A stretch of 33,883 nt of DNA from positions 1 through 33,883 of the forward strand of contig JAUSGG010000073.1 in NCBI GenBank assembly GCA_030649165.1, written 5' to 3'. The notes under the pieces were generated by a model. That model was not told where the DNA came from, made no database searches, and saw only the letters and a program-made list of their open reading frames with translations. Positions 16,801 to 22,921 of this stretch are shown here, piece after piece (positions within the stretch are counted from its first letter, which is position 1; each line of letters begins with the position of its first letter). This DNA comes from Armatimonadota bacterium. GTDB lineage: Bacteria; Armatimonadota; UBA5829; JAUSEB01. The position numbers were made by a program, and so were the translations under genes.

Positions 16801-17269
16801 CGCGGACGCGATATGGTCCGGCTCGATTCGGCGTATTGCCAAGAGTGGTATGCGTGATAACAGGCGGACTGCTGTCGACCTGGATGGCGAAGTTGGCATC
16901 CGAGGCGTCAGAAGCGGAGCCTGAATTCGAGGTAACTCTGACCCTGTACCACAGGGAAGTCGAGCGTCCCGCGGTGTCCCACGAATACGAGGCGACGTTA
17001 TAGGGAACGTGGTTTGCGCCCTGAATTCCTCTCCAACTGGCGCCGCTATCGCTTGAATACTCCAGCTTTACCGTATTGTTGCTCTGCCAGTCGGACCCGC
17101 TGAAGCTCCAGCGGATTTGCGCCGTCTCGCCCGGCTCGAACCATTCGCCGCCGTTTGGGCTGATCAGTGTTAACGTACGAGCGGAAACGACCTGGGTACA
17201 GATTGCGACAAAAGCTGCAATCAGTGCGGCGAGAAAGATCAGCCGCGCACGACTGAGGGATACCGTCAC
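10874..17269 (-). CDS. Giant secreted modular protein: four Ig/Kre9-like modules, HYDIN-like domain with LamG-like insert, OB folds
   Basis: As read, 2,131 residues, stopping early through a one-base frameshift (intact form about 2,250). The GTG at 17269 with AAAGGTGGG upstream gives a signal peptide ending VVSA. Four tandem modules of ~366 residues start near residues 33, 400, 768 and 1131. Each begins PNG..W.EPG...I.W (Kre9/KNH-like), then an SDASDANF link and SPPVI.H..L..T with a VTLYW..NGG.F Ig-like domain. Modules 1-3 continue into a Cys-containing domain with SGPISV and YYVI motifs; the fourth lacks it. Then come an FVGSNGYITL domain, a choice-of-anchor-D/HYDIN-like domain split by a LamG-like jelly roll (~1590-1768), and OB-fold pairs (GDLVDVSG, GDFVQVTG, GDIITVNG). 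No PEP-CTERM tag or membrane anchor is visible. A cell-surface or matrix role is inferred. Confidence 0.75.
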   Translation of the reverse strand: MTVSLSRARLIFLAALIAAFVAICTQVVSARTLTLISPNGGEWFEPGETAQIRWSFSGSDWQSNNTVKLEYSSDSGASWRGIQGANHVPYNVASYSWDTAGRSTSLWYRVRVTSNSGSASDASDANFAIQVDSSPPVITHTTLGNTPNRAGPYRVRAVITDNKGVASATLYWRRNGGSFTSTAMAASGVANEFRAEIPGPSVQEDQYCYYIEARDTSAAGYVTRSPSSAPGSLHCFSISSCSPVAVGQINAYNVSSGLSSGNSYYCETQSKLAGIEQYLSLSVSGEITYFVFESSTGGGPFTAKYTKVVAGAPTGARWHNSGPISVTLVAGYYYIIGVASQPQTSHYMGYDGHPRPTNFGHTISGYRRLGYPPSAPASYYADTYVYSQRLTACPQTMFLNITQPNGSIWYEPGQPLSIEWTATGSTWLPSDTVRLEYSTDGGSTWAPIPGAESLPYTAGSFAWNTAGYTESDQYMVRVTLNGDDSVSDASDANFTVRTDTSPPVIAHTRLADTNSELGPYRVCAQVTDQVGVGQVTLFWRRNGGSFNTIPMTPSGAPAGYCADIPGPGNFGDSYCYYIEARDTAATQHIATYPAGDPSEDCCFGVTTCRTDTIGSASFSGTETGDARGNAYECTYSSVLTQIEHYFNISTSTELRYCVYESTVYSGSYNKIHETVVADSGVGATWYSSGPISVPMQAGRYYVICTAWQGAAVSYGSYPGHPVTTSFGRSRAGVYMSYFPPGPTVINNESGTVYYQRVSACPIPRLLTITGPNGGEWFEPGESVEIRWTSGGPYWLPSNTVRLEYSTDGGSTWSQIPSAGNLPYNAGSFLWTPSGIGESTWCRVRVVYNGDAAVEDASDADFAIATDNIAPVISHAALADTPYLTGSYRVCAAVTDNYRVDSVTLYWSKNGGAFTAVSMSLSNGQYCADIPGPSLLDDRYCYYIAATDGSAAHNAAVEPSGGPSSTHCFSIARCGVDTIGGMTYTDSGGAYCRGNRFHCLVESRLTQIEEYLSIPSSVELKFVAYESDSDYWNYAKIHETTVASSVTGAGWYSSGPISVALSPGKYYIIAVGVAGSHTAYHISYQNPIQTIFGDTTIGYEVSGYPPPYTTSSTGDPPFYQRLSTCRDTRTLRITEPNGNVWHEPGNLVEIRWSSGGVNWQPDDTVRFEYSADSGATWVGIPGAEAVVYNSSSYNWDTTGCPSSDRYRVRVSFNEDPAINDVSDADFLLLPDNQPPVITHTPLPNTSGTSGRTVSAAVTDNLGVASVTLYWSKNGGAFTPVVMTYSSSSQQYNGTIPGGIVGDVIDYHLEAVDGAVARNTARHPGSGYHRYEVVPVRDYFTEKYLIKYSLTDLAFTSVRFTPDGSRDIYSACTSLIASLPTDPTGGTTLALSDNSYAQVNLTGGAQVSLYGNSRSSFFVGSNGYITLDEGDTNGAGDPTNHFRLKRVSGMFCDVNPAAGGSVSYKQTDDRVAITYLDIPDAYTPSNRNTFQIELFFNGEIRLSYLAIAGLYQWIAGLSEGQGIPYELQFSDLSAYPPCCMGDIAVNDSLPPQDDLRIPFGAVALGSSHRETARVRNTGSCDATLTDIRLASYAENFDDGLAQDWQEDWDAGWTLSNGQYQAVPPYNRTVIATYSRSDFSDFFYSATVRGGSAEGPVIAFRYSSDFSAGRGSGYWFGIRMGNTTQFGYYIRRQVNGNLAYIRNTTPTMFIRDFDARNTLAVNAVGSTLQFYINGNLVDTVTDSMRLSGRVGLVGPAWYTQTNYYYDDVFVAPPLAQSSNGVSGFKLDGVPTLPITLAPGQETNLGVIYQPQTAGHSQATLMITTLGAEQPSTLVELSGSGATVDSLCSLKLCEDGARAETVGKQVSAVFGDCFYIQDEKRMGGIGVRWSQGMPAVGDLVDVSGLMTTYGEERMIDASVVTVTARGSDPRPLGLNHPLLGGKPYSYQAGPPPRGQVGVAGAQSINNIGLLVRVWGKVTQIGPDYLYVHDGSPLTDGTTTGADPNTGVRVACDPTGYMPGDFVQVTGISSCFRTAGGQIVRRVLARGRSDIVLIKWSDTAVASIGAVRRRLSGAPARLSELVVTATPEQMGGFLYAQDLSRMCGIRIGSNAAVEVGDIITVNGVVGATSGRRSGTG

Positions 17270-17372
17270 GGCGCCCACCTTTCGCTCAAGGTTTTGGTCA
17301 GCGCGTCTCCACCACACGCGCAGGCAACCTCGCGAATCGTCAATTCGCCTGCTCGCCAGCGAACACATAACA

Positions 17373-17402
17373 TACCTATCACGATTTCGCGGCTGCTGTC
17401 AA
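17373..17402 (-). promoter_or_regulatory. Candidate promoter of the modular protein gene
   Basis: On the minus strand TTGACA (17402-17397) is followed after 18 bp by TAGGTA (17378-17373). The -35 is perfect but the -10 is poor; a TATGTT four bases further on is an alternative at a long spacing. Start would be about 100 bases before the GTG. Confidence 0.4.
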
Positions 17403-17429
17403 GCTGGTAATATTACGGGGGTGTATCCC

Positions 17430-17690
17430 ATAATCAAGGTGGCTGAGACACTCGGATTTAACCACGAAAGCATCGAAACTTGGGAAAGCACATATTTTAT
17501 GGAAGGCGGAGTTGACCCTCGTTCAACAGGCGACCGTGAGATGACCCTCCGAGACACGACTCCCACCGGGCTGCAAAACCAACAGTTCCAGCGTCACGCT
17601 CAGGATTCCAGCTTAGGTCAATCGTCCAAATCTTTCGTGTTTTCGTGCCTTCGTGATTGCCCCCGCGTGCTTGGGATGCGCCCTTACGGG
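17430..17690. repeat. Degenerate intergenic repeat, copy A
   Basis: This spacer shares a long, gapped similarity with 27945-28155. Both carry GACACTC(C)GGATTTAACC and C-TCAA-AGG, CGAGAC-(C)-GACT-CCACC-GGCTG, GCTCAG-ATTCCAGC and GGTCAATCG near their middle. Both end with TTTTCGT-C-TTCGTG-TT-, then GC-TTGGGATGCGC. Neither copy encodes a protein I can recognise. A 9-base-period run (GGGTTGAAC, GGGTCAGAC) lies just outside it at 17717-17734. Confidence 0.65.
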
Positions 17691-17743
17691 GAGTGGAGAG
17701 TGGAGAATATCGGACGGGTTGAACGGGTCAGACTTGCGGCGTT

Positions 17744-18547
17744 CTAAAAGTAGTTGCCCCAGTACCTGCCGGTTGTGAACTTTACGTTCTTGACGTGGCC
17801 GTCGTAGATCAGCACGTTGGCGCCGCCCTGGTGGGACACTCTTATGCCATAGATCTTGCATGTCGTGCCGCCGTAAGCGCCGACCTTATCCCCATTCATC
17901 GGCACGGGATCGTTGGGCTGAGGAAAAATACTGGTCCACCCCACCGGGCCGCTTCCATCCTTGGGAGCGCTTTCATTGTCAACGTTTGCGCCGCTCTGAT
18001 AAGCTATGCCAAAGCCGGGCCAGCCCATGGAATCTCCGATATGGATGAGGTAGCCAGGTCTCTTAATCGACGCGTCCATTAGACTATTCACGAGGCAATT
18101 GGCGTCTCTCAATTGCCGCGGCATTCGACCATCCGTCCACCCGGTTTCGTTGATCTGATACGCGAATCCTTTTCTTTCTCTATTGGTGCTTCCAATCGTC
18201 CAGTCCTGCTTCAGCCACGAGGCGCTGGGACACTTGACAATGTTCCGTGCATCCTTACCCATGCGGCTCTTGATGTAGGAAAGCATTACCCACCAGAAAG
18301 ATGCCTTGTCGTCCCAGGATCCGCTTTGGCCCCAGTTGGCCCAGATGCCGGGATTGTGGCCGTCGTATTCGTCTCTGTACATTGCCAGGGCGTTTCCGAT
18401 TTGTTTGAGGTTGGCCAGGCAGGACGCTTTCTTGCCGGCTTCCTTGGCGGCGGCGAAGATGGGGAAAAGAATGGCGGCCAGAATCGCGATGATGGCTACC
18501 ACCACCAGAAGCTCGATGAGAGTGAAACCGGCGCGACGACGACTCAT
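17744..18547 (-). CDS. Prepilin-like H-X9-DG (DUF1559) protein
   Basis: A 267-residue protein. It opens with a type IV prepilin/pseudopilin signature: short basic leader MSRRRAG, cleavage before F in GFTLIELL, Glu at +5, then a long hydrophobic helix ([18 protein letters not shown]). A conserved [23 protein letters not shown] segment follows. Near the C-terminus [12 protein letters not shown] fits the H-X9-DG motif of the DUF1559 family. Such proteins are abundant in Planctomycetota and Armatimonadota and are processed by a prepilin peptidase; their exact role is unknown. The ATG at 18547 has AAGGGGG upstream, and a promoter lies at 18612-18640. Its stop is followed by the degenerate repeat at 17430-17690. 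Confidence 0.88.
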   Translation of the reverse strand: MSRRRAGFTLIELLVVVAIIAILAAILFPIFAAAKEAGKKASCLANLKQIGNALAMYRDEYDGHNPGIWANWGQSGSWDDKASFWWVMLSYIKSRMGKDARNIVKCPSASWLKQDWTIGSTNRERKGFAYQINETGWTDGRMPRQLRDANCLVNSLMDASIKRPGYLIHIGDSMGWPGFGIAYQSGANVDNESAPKDGSGPVGWTSIFPQPNDPVPMNGDKVGAYGGTTCKIYGIRVSHQGGANVLIYDGHVKNVKFTTGRYWGNYF

Positions 18548-18611
18548 CCGTAAACCCCCTTACATGGTCTTCATCCGCTGGGTCGAAGCCGTTACGTTTC
18601 GTCGTACTTTA

Positions 18612-18640
18612 CATGTACCACGACAGAGGGAAACTGTCAA
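18612..18640 (-). promoter_or_regulatory. Sigma70-type promoter of the prepilin-like gene
   Basis: TTGACA (18640-18635 read on -) is followed after 17 bp by TACATG (18617-18612). The -35 is perfect and the -10 fair. It lies about 65 bases upstream of the ATG at 18547. Confidence 0.5.
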
Positions 18641-18711
18641 GCGCAAAATGGATACCGTGTTATGCCACTGGGTGACATCACTCGCGAGCAGGTTTGCGAA
18701 TCAAGAGACGG

Positions 18712-18802
18712 CAAGTGGCGAGTGGTATTGCCACTTGAGTACCATGTTCCCCATGCGCCTCCCCAGAAAACACTCCGTTTCGGCATTTGAAATGCTGAAA
18801 CG
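18712..18802. other. Two inverted repeats in an otherwise empty spacer
   Basis: The 400-bp gap 18548-18948 has no credible gene. It contains CAAGTGGC/GCCACTTG (18712-18719 with 18730-18737) and CGTTTC..GCATTTGAAATGC..GAAACG (18776-18802). The direct repeat ACCATGTTCCCC occurs at about 18740 and 18807. Function unknown; an operator or attenuator for the prepilin-like gene is possible. Confidence 0.35.
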
Positions 18803-18890
18803 CCGACCATGTTCCCCTCCTTTGGCGGCGTCGCTTCCCGATTTTCGGGACAGGCCCGCTCTGCTCCCGAAGGATCGGAAACACCGGCCA

Positions 18891-18922
18891 AGAGAAAGGC
18901 CGGGCATCGGATGCGCCCGGCC
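18891..18922 (-). terminator. Rho-independent terminator of the cytochrome-porin operon
   Basis: On the minus strand an 8-bp stem GGCCGGGC/GCCCGGCC with a 9-base loop is followed by TTTCTCTT. It lies 27 bases after the porin stop codon. The T tract is interrupted, so strength is uncertain. Confidence 0.65.
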
Positions 18923-18948
18923 TCGATGAGTACGCGTTTCTACGAACC

Positions 18949-21114
18949 TTAGTACCTGTGCGACCAGGCGAAGCGAATGAGGCCAAATCGACCGCTCTGA
19001 CCGGAATCGATACCATCTTCCCAGTCAGAGACCGAGAAGTCAACCCGGAGTTCCTCCTTGGGCGAGATCTCATAGCCGAAACCGAGAGTATACCTGCGCT
19101 CGGTTATATCGACCGGAGTCCAGACGGGACCGACGGGAAGGTCTGCCCCCGCGCCAGTGGTCAAATCGATCAGAGTCCTGCCTTCAGACTTGGCATTGGT
19201 GAACCGGCCGTACACGCGCCACTTCGGACGAAAGGCGTACGCCAGTCCCAAGCTCCAAACGTGGTCCTCAGCGTCGTACGGAGCAAAGTCCGGGAACAGG
19301 TTAGGCAGCCGGCTGGCGGCGCTCGCGCTCGAGCCGATCACGAAGAGCGTTCTGGCCTCCGCGTCCACAAGTCCGTAGTTCACGTCCAGAGTGAGCTTGG
19401 GTGTAGGCGCGTACCAAGCCCCTATGGTCGTGGTCGTCATATTGTTCCGGAAGTTTTGTCCCGCCGCCGCTATTCGCAGCTCTTGGTACTCGGTCGCGGT
19501 GAGAATGTCGCTCGAACCATCTGCGAAGGTCACGCTGACCTGGCTTTCGTCGACACCGGGAGTAAGAGGGTCATCAACGGCCAAAACCTCCGTTGCGGTG
19601 GGAACCGGGTCCACCCGGATTTCGTCGTTATGCTCCTTCCAGCGGTTGTAGTTTGCGAACAGCGCGAAGTTGTCGCGCGCGAGGTAGGTCGCTTCCAAGT
19701 TCAGGCTGTCGCGGTCTGACGCAGCCCCGCCGAACTCGGGGCCGTCGATATTCCACTTCTCCCATTTGCCCGACATGCTGAGCTTCGCGCTGGGGTAATA
19801 GCGCGCGCCGAGGCGCCAGATGTCCGAGTTGGTTGACTCGCTCGTGAACGGGTGCTCGAATCCATCGTCTTCGGGATCGTCGTGCAGCGGATGAATCGGG
19901 CTTTGGTCGCGGTCGATATCCCGGTTCTCGAACGACGCGCTCAGAAACGCCCGACGGATGCCGGTGTATGAGGCGTCGAGGGACAGGGCCGATTCATCAC
20001 GCGAAGTCGCCTGGTTGTCGGCAAAGCCGAGGGCGTCCAGAACGGGCGGAACCAGGTTCGTTAGCTGGTACTTGCGATATCGCCCGGTCAGACTAAGCGA
20101 GTTCGTTGCAAGGAACGACAGGGCGACATTGGTAGAGTCGATATCCACCGCGTTCGTCCGTGCAACCGGAAGTCCCGTTAATGTGCTCAGAGTCGAGGTC
20201 CGGTTCTCTCGATTGCGCGAAATCTGAACGCCTGTGAAGTACAGCCTGTCGGTAATCCTGCTGCGCGCCTTCACGGCGTGCACGTCCGTCTCGGTGTCTG
20301 GCTGGATGATCCTGCTCAACGCCGGGAACGGCGGCTGAAAGGCGCCTGTCACAGGCGTGCCCGCGTCATCGCTGAACCGAATGTGTGAGAAACGATAGCT
20401 CAACGCGGACGATTTCCCCAGCGTCAGGTCGGTCCCCACCGATCCTTCGTTTGTGTCCCTGTCGATGAGCAACGCTCCGCCGTACCTGGTTCTGTTAACT
20501 ATCCCCGCTGGGAAAGACTCACCCGGCAACAGAGTCCGTGAGCGGAAAAGGACTTGCCGAGACCCGTCCTCATGCTCCTGCCACCATGTTCCGAGAAGTC
20601 GAACCTTTTGCCCCTTCCACGGCGTCAGACTCAGCGCGGCGTCATTCACCCGCCGGTCGATTTGGAACTGTGTGGTATTCGGTATCAGGTCGATGAAGAA
20701 GTCTCCGTCCGCCGGCGGTGTGCCCGCCGGTGTTCCCGCGAGAAACGGGTTGATAGCGGGAATTCTGTCCAGCCGGTGTAACAACGCGTCCGTTCCCAGA
20801 TGCAGGCGTATCGCGTTCTCCAGACTCAGGTCAAGATCCGCCTTTTCGTCCTGGATGATCAGATCCCGAATCCCGAGCGAATAGGCGAGCCCACCCGTGT
20901 AACCATAGGTGTCGAGCTGTTCTATCCCAAGATCGAACAACCTGCCGTCGTACTCCCGGACCCAAGACTGGTTGCCGGAATCATCGTGGTGGTACACGCC
21001 CATGCGAAGGTCCGTGACATCGTCCTGGCCGTTCAACATATCCACCTGGGCAACGGCAGGAACACAAGTCGTGAGCGCAATTGCGCAAAGCAAACAGATG
21101 ATATGCAATTTCAT
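18949..21114 (-). CDS. MtrB/PioB-like outer-membrane beta-barrel
   Basis: A 721-residue outer-membrane protein. A signal peptide (MKLHIICLLCAIALTTCVPAVAQ) precedes a short N-terminal region, then a long series of alternating amphipathic strands with aromatic girdle residues (KVRLLGTWWQEH, ALSYRFSHIRFSD, LSLTGRYRKYQLT, FALFANYNRWKEH, WRVYGRFTNAKSE). The chain ends with an aromatic residue (RFAWSHRY), the outer-membrane insertion signal. Size and pairing with a decaheme cytochrome 29 bases upstream match the MtrB/PioB family, whose barrel sheaths the cytochrome to carry electrons across the outer membrane. The N-terminal CxxC seen in some MtrB proteins is absent. The ATG at 21114 follows AGGAGG 10 bases upstream. 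Family assignment rests on context plus barrel features. Confidence 0.78.
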   Translation of the reverse strand: MKLHIICLLCAIALTTCVPAVAQVDMLNGQDDVTDLRMGVYHHDDSGNQSWVREYDGRLFDLGIEQLDTYGYTGGLAYSLGIRDLIIQDEKADLDLSLENAIRLHLGTDALLHRLDRIPAINPFLAGTPAGTPPADGDFFIDLIPNTTQFQIDRRVNDAALSLTPWKGQKVRLLGTWWQEHEDGSRQVLFRSRTLLPGESFPAGIVNRTRYGGALLIDRDTNEGSVGTDLTLGKSSALSYRFSHIRFSDDAGTPVTGAFQPPFPALSRIIQPDTETDVHAVKARSRITDRLYFTGVQISRNRENRTSTLSTLTGLPVARTNAVDIDSTNVALSFLATNSLSLTGRYRKYQLTNLVPPVLDALGFADNQATSRDESALSLDASYTGIRRAFLSASFENRDIDRDQSPIHPLHDDPEDDGFEHPFTSESTNSDIWRLGARYYPSAKLSMSGKWEKWNIDGPEFGGAASDRDSLNLEATYLARDNFALFANYNRWKEHNDEIRVDPVPTATEVLAVDDPLTPGVDESQVSVTFADGSSDILTATEYQELRIAAAGQNFRNNMTTTTIGAWYAPTPKLTLDVNYGLVDAEARTLFVIGSSASAASRLPNLFPDFAPYDAEDHVWSLGLAYAFRPKWRVYGRFTNAKSEGRTLIDLTTGAGADLPVGPVWTPVDITERRYTLGFGYEISPKEELRVDFSVSDWEDGIDSGQSGRFGLIRFAWSHRY

Positions 21115-21143
21115 TGTCGTTGTCGCCTCCTATTCCTGCCCTA

Positions 21144-22265
21144 TTAGTAATGCAACGCCTGATGCCGGTCAGACCCGTGGATCGAGCCGTGGCAGTCGGT
21201 GCATTCGGTGTAATATCTGGAAAAAGTCGTGGGCGCGCCGAGAGCGCCGCTGCTGCTGTGAGGGCCGGCGTGGCACTTGAGACACAGGAACGGCTGACTC
21301 TGGGTCAGCAGCTTGTTCTGGACAGACCCGTGAGGCTTATGGCAGATACTGCAATCCTCATTGACGGGCGGGTGCTCGAAAGTGAAAGGACCGACCTTTT
21401 CGGCGTGGCATCTGGCGCAAGTGTCCTGCACGGATTCCTCGCGCAGCATATTGTTCGGTCCGCCGTGCGGATTGTGGCAGTCGCTGCACTTCATCTTTCC
21501 CTCGACTAACGGGTGATGTGAAGGCATGCGCGACTGCGCCTGCTGAGCTTTGTGGCAGTTGTAGCACATAAACGGCTCAGCGGCTTTGTGATATTCGGTC
21601 TCAGCTCCTTTAGCGTCGGCCTCAAGCTTCGCTCGCTTCTCCTGCAGCTTCGCGACTTGCGCAAGAGCTTCCGTCTTCTCGGAGATGCCCTCGTCTGCGA
21701 TGCCCGATCTCAACTGCGCTTCTTTGATTGTCTTGTTCAACCCCTCGACAGCTATCGTGGCGCTCTGCATGTCGGTGAGGAGAGTTCGAGCGTCCAGGCT
21801 GTGGGGATTGTGGCAGTTCATACAGGTGAGCTTAGCGCGAGCGTGTCTGCCGGTCGCCCACAGCATGGTCTTCTCCTGCGTGTGGCACTTGAGGCAAACC
21901 GCCGACGACTTCTCACTATTGAGCTTGCTAAGATTGACGATGCCCACGCCGCGTCCGCCTCCGGCGGCGACGTGCGCGCTGCCCGGCCCATGACAGGCTT
22001 CGCAGCCCTTGCGCGACGCTTCAGTATTGAAAAGCGTCTTCCTGTGGATAGTCAGAGCCCATTTCTTTGCTACGTCGGCGTGGCAGGTGGCGCAGGCCTC
22101 AGAACCCACGTACTGGGGCTGTTCCTCCGCCGTTGAAGGCTTCGGGGAATAGCACACCCATAGAGCTGCGATCGCCGCCGACAGAAGCACGGTGTACACC
22201 GATCTGTTTTTCATCAATAGCCCGCGCCAGTTGACCCTTGGTTGACACGTGCGCAACCGGGTCAC
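21144..22265 (-). CDS. Decaheme c-type cytochrome, MtrA/DmsE family, with coiled-coil insert
   Basis: A 373-residue exported multiheme cytochrome with exactly ten CXXCH heme sites, beginning at about residues 58, 88, 124, 148, 234, 260, 283, 305, 328 and 355 (CATCH, CEACH, CLKCH, CMNCH, CYNCH, CSDCH, CARCH, CSICH, CLKCH, CTDCH). Ten hemes and a barrel partner downstream are the MtrA/DmsE hallmark: a periplasmic wire inserted in the barrel. Other heme gaps are about 22-36 residues, but sites 4 and 5 are 86 apart. The extra stretch (~157-227) is charged, Lys/Glu/Ala-rich and helical, with heptad-like LNKTIKEAQL and LAQVAKLQEKRAKLEADAK. The GTG at 22265 is preferred because AAAGGAGGTGA lies 5 bases upstream. 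An ATG at 22214 directly before the hydrophobic signal helix is an alternative. No outer-surface MtrC-like partner is in the window. Confidence 0.87.
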   Translation of the reverse strand: MTRLRTCQPRVNWRGLLMKNRSVYTVLLSAAIAALWVCYSPKPSTAEEQPQYVGSEACATCHADVAKKWALTIHRKTLFNTEASRKGCEACHGPGSAHVAAGGGRGVGIVNLSKLNSEKSSAVCLKCHTQEKTMLWATGRHARAKLTCMNCHNPHSLDARTLLTDMQSATIAVEGLNKTIKEAQLRSGIADEGISEKTEALAQVAKLQEKRAKLEADAKGAETEYHKAAEPFMCYNCHKAQQAQSRMPSHHPLVEGKMKCSDCHNPHGGPNNMLREESVQDTCARCHAEKVGPFTFEHPPVNEDCSICHKPHGSVQNKLLTQSQPFLCLKCHAGPHSSSGALGAPTTFSRYYTECTDCHGSIHGSDRHQALHY

Positions 22266-22458
22266 TGGCTTCACCTCCTTTAAGGCTAGCTGGATCTGAT
22301 CAGGAAACGTCCAGCCTTTTCTCATCCCTGAACGGAGCTCACTGCGCAAGCTCGGCGCTGGTGTTATGTTTTCCCGTTTTGGCGTGATGCGAATCGCTTA
22401 GCGCTCACCTCCTTTCGGTCGCGCCAAACGGGATCAAGCTTTGTGCCATGTCGCACAA
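22266..22458 (-). promoter_or_regulatory. Structured leader of the cytochrome operon with two perfect ribosome sites
   Basis: From the predicted start near 22458 the leader RNA is about 190 nt. An 11-bp long-range stem pairs CCCGTTTGGCG (22432-22422) with CGCCAAAACGGG (22384-22373, one bulged A). It encloses AAAGGAGGTGAG (22415-22404), a perfect Shine-Dalgarno with no usable ATG after it. A small GAGCT/AGCTC hairpin follows (22353-22335). A hairpin at 22318-22282 (AAGG/CCTT and CTGGA/TCCAG) then directly precedes a second AAAGGAGGTGA at 22281-22271, which serves the GTG at 22265. Translational control by ribosome decoy or ligand is possible; it fits no riboswitch class I can recognise. Confidence 0.5.
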
Positions 22459-22465
22459 TGCTATG

Positions 22466-22494
22466 AGCATACTGGCTTACAGTGAGCCTGTCAA
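22466..22494 (-). promoter_or_regulatory. Sigma70-type promoter of the cytochrome-porin operon
   Basis: TTGACA (22494-22489 on -) and TATGCT (22471-22466) are separated by 17 bp. This is a strong match upstream of the decaheme cytochrome leader. Confidence 0.75.
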
Positions 22495-22601
22495 GCGTTT
22501 GCGGAGGTTATGTTTGCGGAGGTTAGTGACAGTTCAGTCTTCCGGGAATCGTCATTTCGAGCAACCGACCCCGCAGGCGGGGTTATTTCGGAAAGGAACC
22601 A

Positions 22602-22626
22602 CCCCGTTGTTTCGGGATTTGAGGGT
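22602..22626. repeat. Left-arm fragment of the 87-bp palindromic repeat
   Basis: CCCCGTTGTTTCGGGATTTG and the following AGGGT match the left arm of the repeats at 145-231 and 22708-22796, then diverge. Upstream (22545-22600) is GTCATTTCGAG-type and CCGCAGGCGGGG palindrome sequence with no gene. Confidence 0.7.
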
Positions 22627-22632
22627 CTATTC

Positions 22633-22688
22633 TGCGGGAACGGCCTCTTCTAGCTGAGGTTTTGGCATCGCTACCTGTAGTTCCCGCA
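22633..22688. repeat. GCGGGAACGGCCT hairpin element, copy 2
   Basis: TGCGGGAAC (22633-22641) pairs GTTCCCGCA (22680-22688). It shares the left end GCGGGAACGGCCT and right end GTTCCCGC with 7936-7993; the interiors differ. Confidence 0.6.
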
Positions 22689-22707
22689 ACGCATCCGGCG
22701 TTTCATT

Positions 22708-22796
22708 CCCCGTTGTTTCGGGATTTGAGGGTTGGGCGGCATACGTATGCTATAGCGGACTACTTCGGGTCCCAACCCGGAAATCCCGAAACGGGG
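22708..22796. repeat. 87-bp palindromic dispersed repeat, copy 2
   Basis: Nearly identical to 145-231, with only scattered substitutions (for example GCATACGTATGC for GCATACGCATGC). It is followed, as copy 1 is, by a TTCCT..GAATGACG-type segment (about 22800-22875) that resembles widespread AGATTCTTCG..GAATGACA dispersed repeats. No gene is supported from 22495 to 22921. Confidence 0.8.
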
Positions 22797-22921
22797 CAAG
22801 CAGATTCCTCGTCGTTCCTCCTCGGAATGACGTCCTCCGGGGCTTCTTTTGGTATACGGTCGGAATGACATTCCCGTAGAACTGAACTCTACGGAGGTTA
22901 TTGGCTGATGCGAATAGATGC

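Noticed and set aside
17076-17747. + strand open frame (223 codons) across the spacer
   Set aside because: It overlaps the promoter, signal-peptide region and degenerate repeat and has no recognisable protein.
22359-22408. A 14-codon leader peptide from GTG at 22408, inside the first perfect Shine-Dalgarno of the cytochrome leader
   Set aside because: The GTG is part of the Shine-Dalgarno itself, so there is no spacing for initiation.
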